Assembly: GCF_016802725.1 (NCBI RefSeq)
Contig: NC_052678.1
Span: 6,936,001-7,000,000 of the forward strand
Reading direction: 5' to 3'
Origin: Solenopsis invicta
Lineage: Eukaryota > Arthropoda > Insecta > Hymenoptera > Formicidae
Length of the DNA stretch: 64,000 bases
Shown here: piece after piece, positions 59,869-64,000 of the stretch
Layout: each line of letters opens with the position of its first letter
How positions within the stretch are numbered: position 1 is the stretch's first letter
Position numbers and translations under genes: made by a program
Notes under the pieces: model-generated
Told to the model about the DNA's origin: nothing
What the model saw: the letters and a program-made list of their open reading frames with translations, nothing else
The model's database searches: none

Positions 59869-61848
59869 AGCTTTTAAATAGGTCCATGATAAATCCAACT
59901 TTTTTTTTTTATTTACCTTTTCGCTCAAAAATCTGAACTTTTTAATTACGATATCGTGATAATTCCCTTTAATAACAAACAAACACAAGCGAGAGAGTTC
60001 AATAACGAGCACATATAAATGTTTTTCATGTTACAAAATTAATTATTTATTTAATTACTCTGGTGGAACGTTTTGACTATACTTAATCATTCTCAGCCTT
60101 ATTATTTCATAACTTGATAAATATTATTGCTTGAAAAAAAATATGAAAATAGTTTGAAATAGTTATAAATAACAAGCCACATACAATGTTACATATAAAT
60201 ATAACGTGTTTAAAAAATAAAAATTAATAAAGCTGCATTTATTTGTAGCCTCCCATGGTGAAGAAAAATCCAAAATTAAATTTTCCAATAAGACTGTTTT
60301 CTGGGTCAAAAACGAGGAAAAACGTACATAAAAATTTCTAATTATCAAGCTACCAATAAATTAATGTTTTTAACTTTCATTTTCCTTTGCCAATATGTAA
60401 AATTCACTCGTGGAGAGTGAATTTTAATATAAGGCTAAGGATGACTAAGAACAGTTGAAACGTTCTACTGAAGATATTAAATAAATTATTAATTTTGTAA
60501 ACATCACAAACATTTGTCTTTCTCTCACGTATGTTTGTTGTTGCTCAATCGAGGAAAAACTAACATTTATCAATTCTCAAGTTTTATCGAAAGATAGAAA
60601 CTGCGAGTACGAAACACTGGGATATCTTATCCTTTATCGCAAACATTTCCTTCGTTTCGCTGATAATCATTATTCAGTCCCATCTGTAATAACACACAGC
60701 GCACATGCTGCTTAAGATTCCGAACAAATAACGAGATTTCTCAAATGTATGCGTTACTGAGATTCGAGAGATTCCCAGCAGAACTTTTTATTTACCACGA
60801 AGACAAGCGTACCGGCGCGGGGAAAAAGCATTGCACGTATGTGATATATAATCTTATTTGGGTCATATAATTCCGAGCACGTGCGAGCATTTCGATTTGA
60901 TATATCCGGAACGTACTATGCTCCCCTTCTCCCCCTCGTGTGACTTCGTGCATCACGCCCGTGTAATGGGAGTAGTTTCGGTGTTAAATCCCCATAAATA
61001 TATTTACCTGGGATGCAACGCCCGCGAATGCGGCGGAAAGGAAAAAAAAATATGTCCGGAATAACAGTAACGCATTAAACGTTACATTTGCGCAGTTAAG
61101 CAAATATTTAGTGTTCGCAGGAGTCATATTTTTGTTCGGTATCTGGGTCAGCGGCTATAGCTCACGCTAATGAAATTTGCGATCAACCTGCGACCGCTGC
61201 AGCATTACCTTTCCATCATCAATTGTTTATTCACAGTTTAACCGGCACCGTGACGTCTCCCTCACAAACAAATTGCTGACGTTTCGGGTATGCAAAACAC
61301 GTAGGCCGCGTTTATTAGCCGCGTCGATTAAAACGACAGGAACCAGGTACAATGGAGGGGGGGGAGGAGGAGGGGGAGAGAGAGTTGTTTATTCCGATTG
61401 ACTTTTGAATTTCATTCCGATAAATTTCAGCGCTTTTGTGGCCGTAATGCGGAAATTTTAATTATTTAATATCTGCGCGCTGCGGCCTGTTATCCGCAAA
61501 AGATCTAATTTGGTCGGCATAATCGAAAATTTAAAACGGATCCCTTATTCATAATTGAAATGCACGCCGAGAGAGATAGATTTGCCTTTCGTACAATATT
61601 CGGTATTCCATTATAGATTTTCTCTTTTATGTAATATGTCGGCGCGTGTCGAAAGTACGAATAAAGGAATTTCCGAGAAGCTTCACGGTAGCCTGCTTCC
61701 GTTCAAGTTCAGAAATTGAATAGCACGGAATGAATACCTGTCGATTTCTTTTTTAATTCACTTATTTCTCGCGAGCGCTATAGTCACGTTCCGCGCTTCC
61801 GTTCAACGACAGAAATGCAGCGATCGATCGACCCGTTTCGTCACTCGT

Positions 61849-61891
<43 letters not shown>

Positions 61892-62096
61892 CTCCCAGTC
61901 GTCCCGGTAACGGCGATAATACCGGAAATTAATATTCGGATACGTAGGTCAGTGACGGATCTGGTCAGCAAATGTAGAAATAGCGAGCGCGAAGCCGCGG
62001 AGATTCCGGTGGCGGGACACCGAGGAGGAAAGGCGGGGACGGACCTAGACGGAAGTGGACTCGGGAAAAAGGATGTTCTCGCCGGCAGCGAGGAGA
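59869..62096. other. Region between the Ser/Arg-rich gene and the secreted-protein gene
   Basis: AT-rich to about 60800, then increasingly CpG-rich toward the TATA promoter. It could hold upstream exons of the Ser/Arg-rich gene, but none was recognised. Confidence 0.4.
61849..61894 (+). repeat. (CT)n microsatellite
   Basis: About 22 CT units with small interruptions, 200 bases upstream of the TATA box of the secreted-protein gene. GA/CT tracts bind GAGA-type factors in insects, so a promoter role is possible. Confidence 0.95.
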
Positions 62097-62105
62097 TATA
62101 TAAAG
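62097..62105 (+). promoter_or_regulatory. TATA box of the secreted-protein gene
   Basis: TATATAAAG in a locally GC-rich stretch, 84 bases before the ATG AAG start codon. An expected transcription start near 62127-62135 leaves a 5' UTR of about 55-60 bases. Confidence 0.7.
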
Positions 62106-62188
62106 CGACGTCGCGATGTCCTTAAGGACAACGTTGCTCGAGACGAATTCGAATGCACACAAGGAAATTGTATGTACGTCCCGCGGTC

Positions 62189-62285
62189 ATGAAGCTGCTC
62201 GCTATTCTCACCGTCTTCGCCGTGCTGGCTTACACTTCGGCCAACGTGCTACCGGCTGTCTACGACGGACCTACTTACGAACTGA
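62189..62285 (+). CDS. First exon of a small secreted protein (partial)
   Basis: Encodes 32 residues plus one base: a classical signal peptide, MKLLAILTVFAVLAYTSA, then NVLPAVYDGPTYEL, before a strong donor (ctga|gtaagc). An in-frame ATG 36 bases upstream (62153) would add 12 polar residues in front of the signal. The 62189 start is preferred because it gives a normal lysine-plus-hydrophobic signal peptide. Cleavage after TSA is likely. The remaining exons were not found before position 64000. The product is not recognised. A strong TATA box, short 5' UTR and signal-peptide exon are typical of tissue-specific insect secreted, cuticular or peptide-precursor genes; assignment to any of these is speculation. 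Confidence 0.68.
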
Positions 62286-62989
62286 GTAAGCATATATTTG
62301 AAAATTTTAACATTAAAGATGTAAACGGACTAATAGAAGTCAGAGCGATAATTATTGCGCAATTATTCGTAAATTAATTAATACATTGTTGAATATTAAA
62401 GAATCAAATTTAAATAAATTCCTTGAGTTAAATAACATTTTGTTACTTTTAACTTCTATGTGTGTGTGTGTGTGTCGAAAGTTATTATTTCAACGGAAAA
62501 TATGTAGTTAAAAGAACAACCTCATTTAATTAACTCGTTTCTGTGGTTAAATTGCTTAGTTTCAAAGTAGTAGTGTCCACATTAACGTGGTACTTAGTAG
62601 ATAATGAATTTTTGAGCCAAATTTAACATTTTTACAGTTAACTTGTTTAACTTCATTGTTTTAATTTTAATTTCCAACGTATTAAGCAGAAGCAACGGCG
62701 ACCTATAAAAATGATTAAAAATAAAAATTTAAATTGGGTGGAATTCGACTCTAATTTAACAGTGTACATTAATTCTATTTTATGATACATAAAAGTGTAA
62801 CAGCATTGGATCCAGAAATCTTTTCCGTGGATGGAGCCTTGTGTTTACGTTGCATCTACTTTGCGCTTTATTGCTTCTGCGCTTTATTGCGCTTTATTTC
62901 CCCTGATTTCTCGAAATAAAAAAGTTAGGTAAATTAAGCGCTAATAAAAGACAATTACTCGCGTGATTGTGCTCGCGATATCTTTTTAA

Positions 62990-63235
62990 ATCTTTATGTA
63001 TCTACTTATATATAAAATTATGTTTGACTGGTTTACTTGTATGAAATCGTGAAATATATGATTAATCATATATAGTTCTACGTTAGATCACATAATATTA
63101 ATGACTTTATATAATTAAATTTGAAATGATATGTACTTATACATAAAATCATATTTGAATATATATGATTTTATATCTGAAACATTCTATTATATATAAT
63201 CATATAACATTAAATATGACATCATGTATTTAAAT
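62990..63235. repeat. AT-rich cluster of ATATGATT/AATCATAT words
   Basis: atatgattaatcatatat, aaaatcatatttgaatatat and related words recur in both orientations immediately before the long palindrome. Confidence 0.5.
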
Positions 63236-63250
63236 ACTTGATTGTATGCT

Positions 63251-63302
63251 ATCATGTATTTTGTCGTGCATAATCTGATATCAAGTAATATTCATCCATA
63301 TG
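63251..63302 (+). repeat. Direct copy of the hairpin arm at 63343
   Basis: atcatgtattttgtcgtgca and the following taatctgatatcaagtaata repeat the left arm of the palindrome that begins 92 bases later. Confidence 0.75.
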
Positions 63303-63342
63303 TTTACACATATGGATATCATGAAACCATATACATATAGCT

Positions 63343-63444
63343 TATCACGTATTTAGTCGTGCATAATCTGATATAAAGTAATATTTGTCCACATGTGTAA
63401 ATATATTACTTTATATCAGATTATACACGACAAAATACATGATA
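63343..63444. repeat. Long palindrome with about 45-bp arms
   Basis: tatcacgtatttagtcgtgc and tataatctgatataaagtaa-type words are matched in reverse by ttactttatatcagattata and cacgacaaaatacatgata around a tccacatgtg centre. Confidence 0.8.
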
Positions 63445-63549
63445 AAATATAATCATATGTAAATTGTATATAATAATATATATTTATATACTACACATAA
63501 AAATTTTTACTCGGGATTAAGTAAATATATTTACATACAATATAAACAA

Positions 63550-63643
63550 TTGCCAAACCGATTACTTAGATTACTAAAGATGCCAATAGTTTCAATTACA
63601 AACTATTAATCATCTTTAATAATATAAAGTAATCGGTTTGGCG
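63550..63643. repeat. MITE-like hairpin, 94 bp
   Basis: ttgccaaaccgattact and agtaatcggtttggcg form the stem; inner words agatgccaatag/ctattaatcatct add further pairing. Confidence 0.7.
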
Positions 63644-64000
63644 ATCGATAAATAATTGACTTCACCGTCCCCATATTCAATAAAACTGCATCAAACTAAG
63701 AAAAATGGACAGAGTCTATGGGTAACGGGCTTTCCAAGGATCTCAATAGTCGCACCCTAAATGTACATAGAGACGTAATTTTTCAACAGTGGTCATAAAA
63801 TAAAATCCTTTTTGCTTAAATAGAACAAATTAAATAGATGCGAAATTAAGTGCCAGTGTGACGGTCCGCACTCTCAGAGTCAGAAATTAAAATAGAAAAT
63901 ATGATTTCACCGAGACAGATCGCGAATAAATTCTCGTCAATGGTAAAATGAAAACGAAGTCACGAAGCAAATCCGCGATGATAAAGCGATCTTAATAAGC

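Noticed and set aside
59477..59887. 136-codon frame MDLFKSLENIFKG... on the - strand
   Set aside because: It turns into Arg/Ala low-complexity sequence and does not splice in frame to the next exon; the overlapping MRRQSYC frame does.

Overview
The window looks like nuclear DNA from an insect, most likely a hymenopteran and plausibly an ant. Genes are split by introns with GT/AG borders. The background is AT-rich and broken by short CpG-rich islands. Coding sequence is sparse, and small foldback (MITE-like) elements and microsatellites are abundant. The order is an inference from base composition and repeat style; no species-diagnostic gene was read. No tRNA, rRNA, CRISPR array or intact transposase was recognised.

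Five loci can be supported as coding. (1) 18719-20332 (-): an intron-free REXO1/GOR-type DEDDh RNA exonuclease with a long Ser/Asp/Glu repeat. (2) 28458-41464 (-): the first two coding exons of a TBL2-like protein (ER-anchored WD40). They are separated by a 12.6 kb intron, and the remaining WD40 exons are not visible to the left. (3) 49595-51779 (+): a complete three-exon cyclophilin with an in-frame upstream ATG that could add a mitochondrial presequence. (4) 56383-59844 (-): a four-exon, 487-residue Ser/Arg-rich protein of unknown family with eight basophilic-kinase-like sites. (5) 62189 onward (+): the TATA-driven first exon of a small secreted protein, continuing past a donor at 62286. A sixth short reading frame at 54901 is only a candidate.

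Layout. 1-18.7 kb is gene-free, with several terminal-inverted-repeat elements and hairpins. 18.7-20.4 kb holds the exonuclease. 20.4-28.4 kb is gene-free, with CpG islands near 21.7-22.1 and 23.6-24.1 kb. 28.4-41.5 kb is TBL2 exon 2, intron 1 and exon 1; the intron carries a 0.6 kb tandem duplication, a 170 bp satellite-like array, a tandem duplication of an exon-like cassette and many MITEs. 41-43 kb is the CpG-rich TBL2 promoter region. 43-49 kb is AT-rich and repeat-bearing. 49-52 kb is cyclophilin, 56-60 kb the Ser/Arg-rich gene, and 62 kb the secreted-protein promoter and first exon.

The genes do not form a pathway. The main structural theme is inverted copies of repeats on either side of TBL2 exon 2 (27463-27686 against 38485-38717, and 13012-13400 against 37175-37520). 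Such pairs could let the pre-mRNA fold around that exon. All calls rest on reading the sequence; no database search was run.
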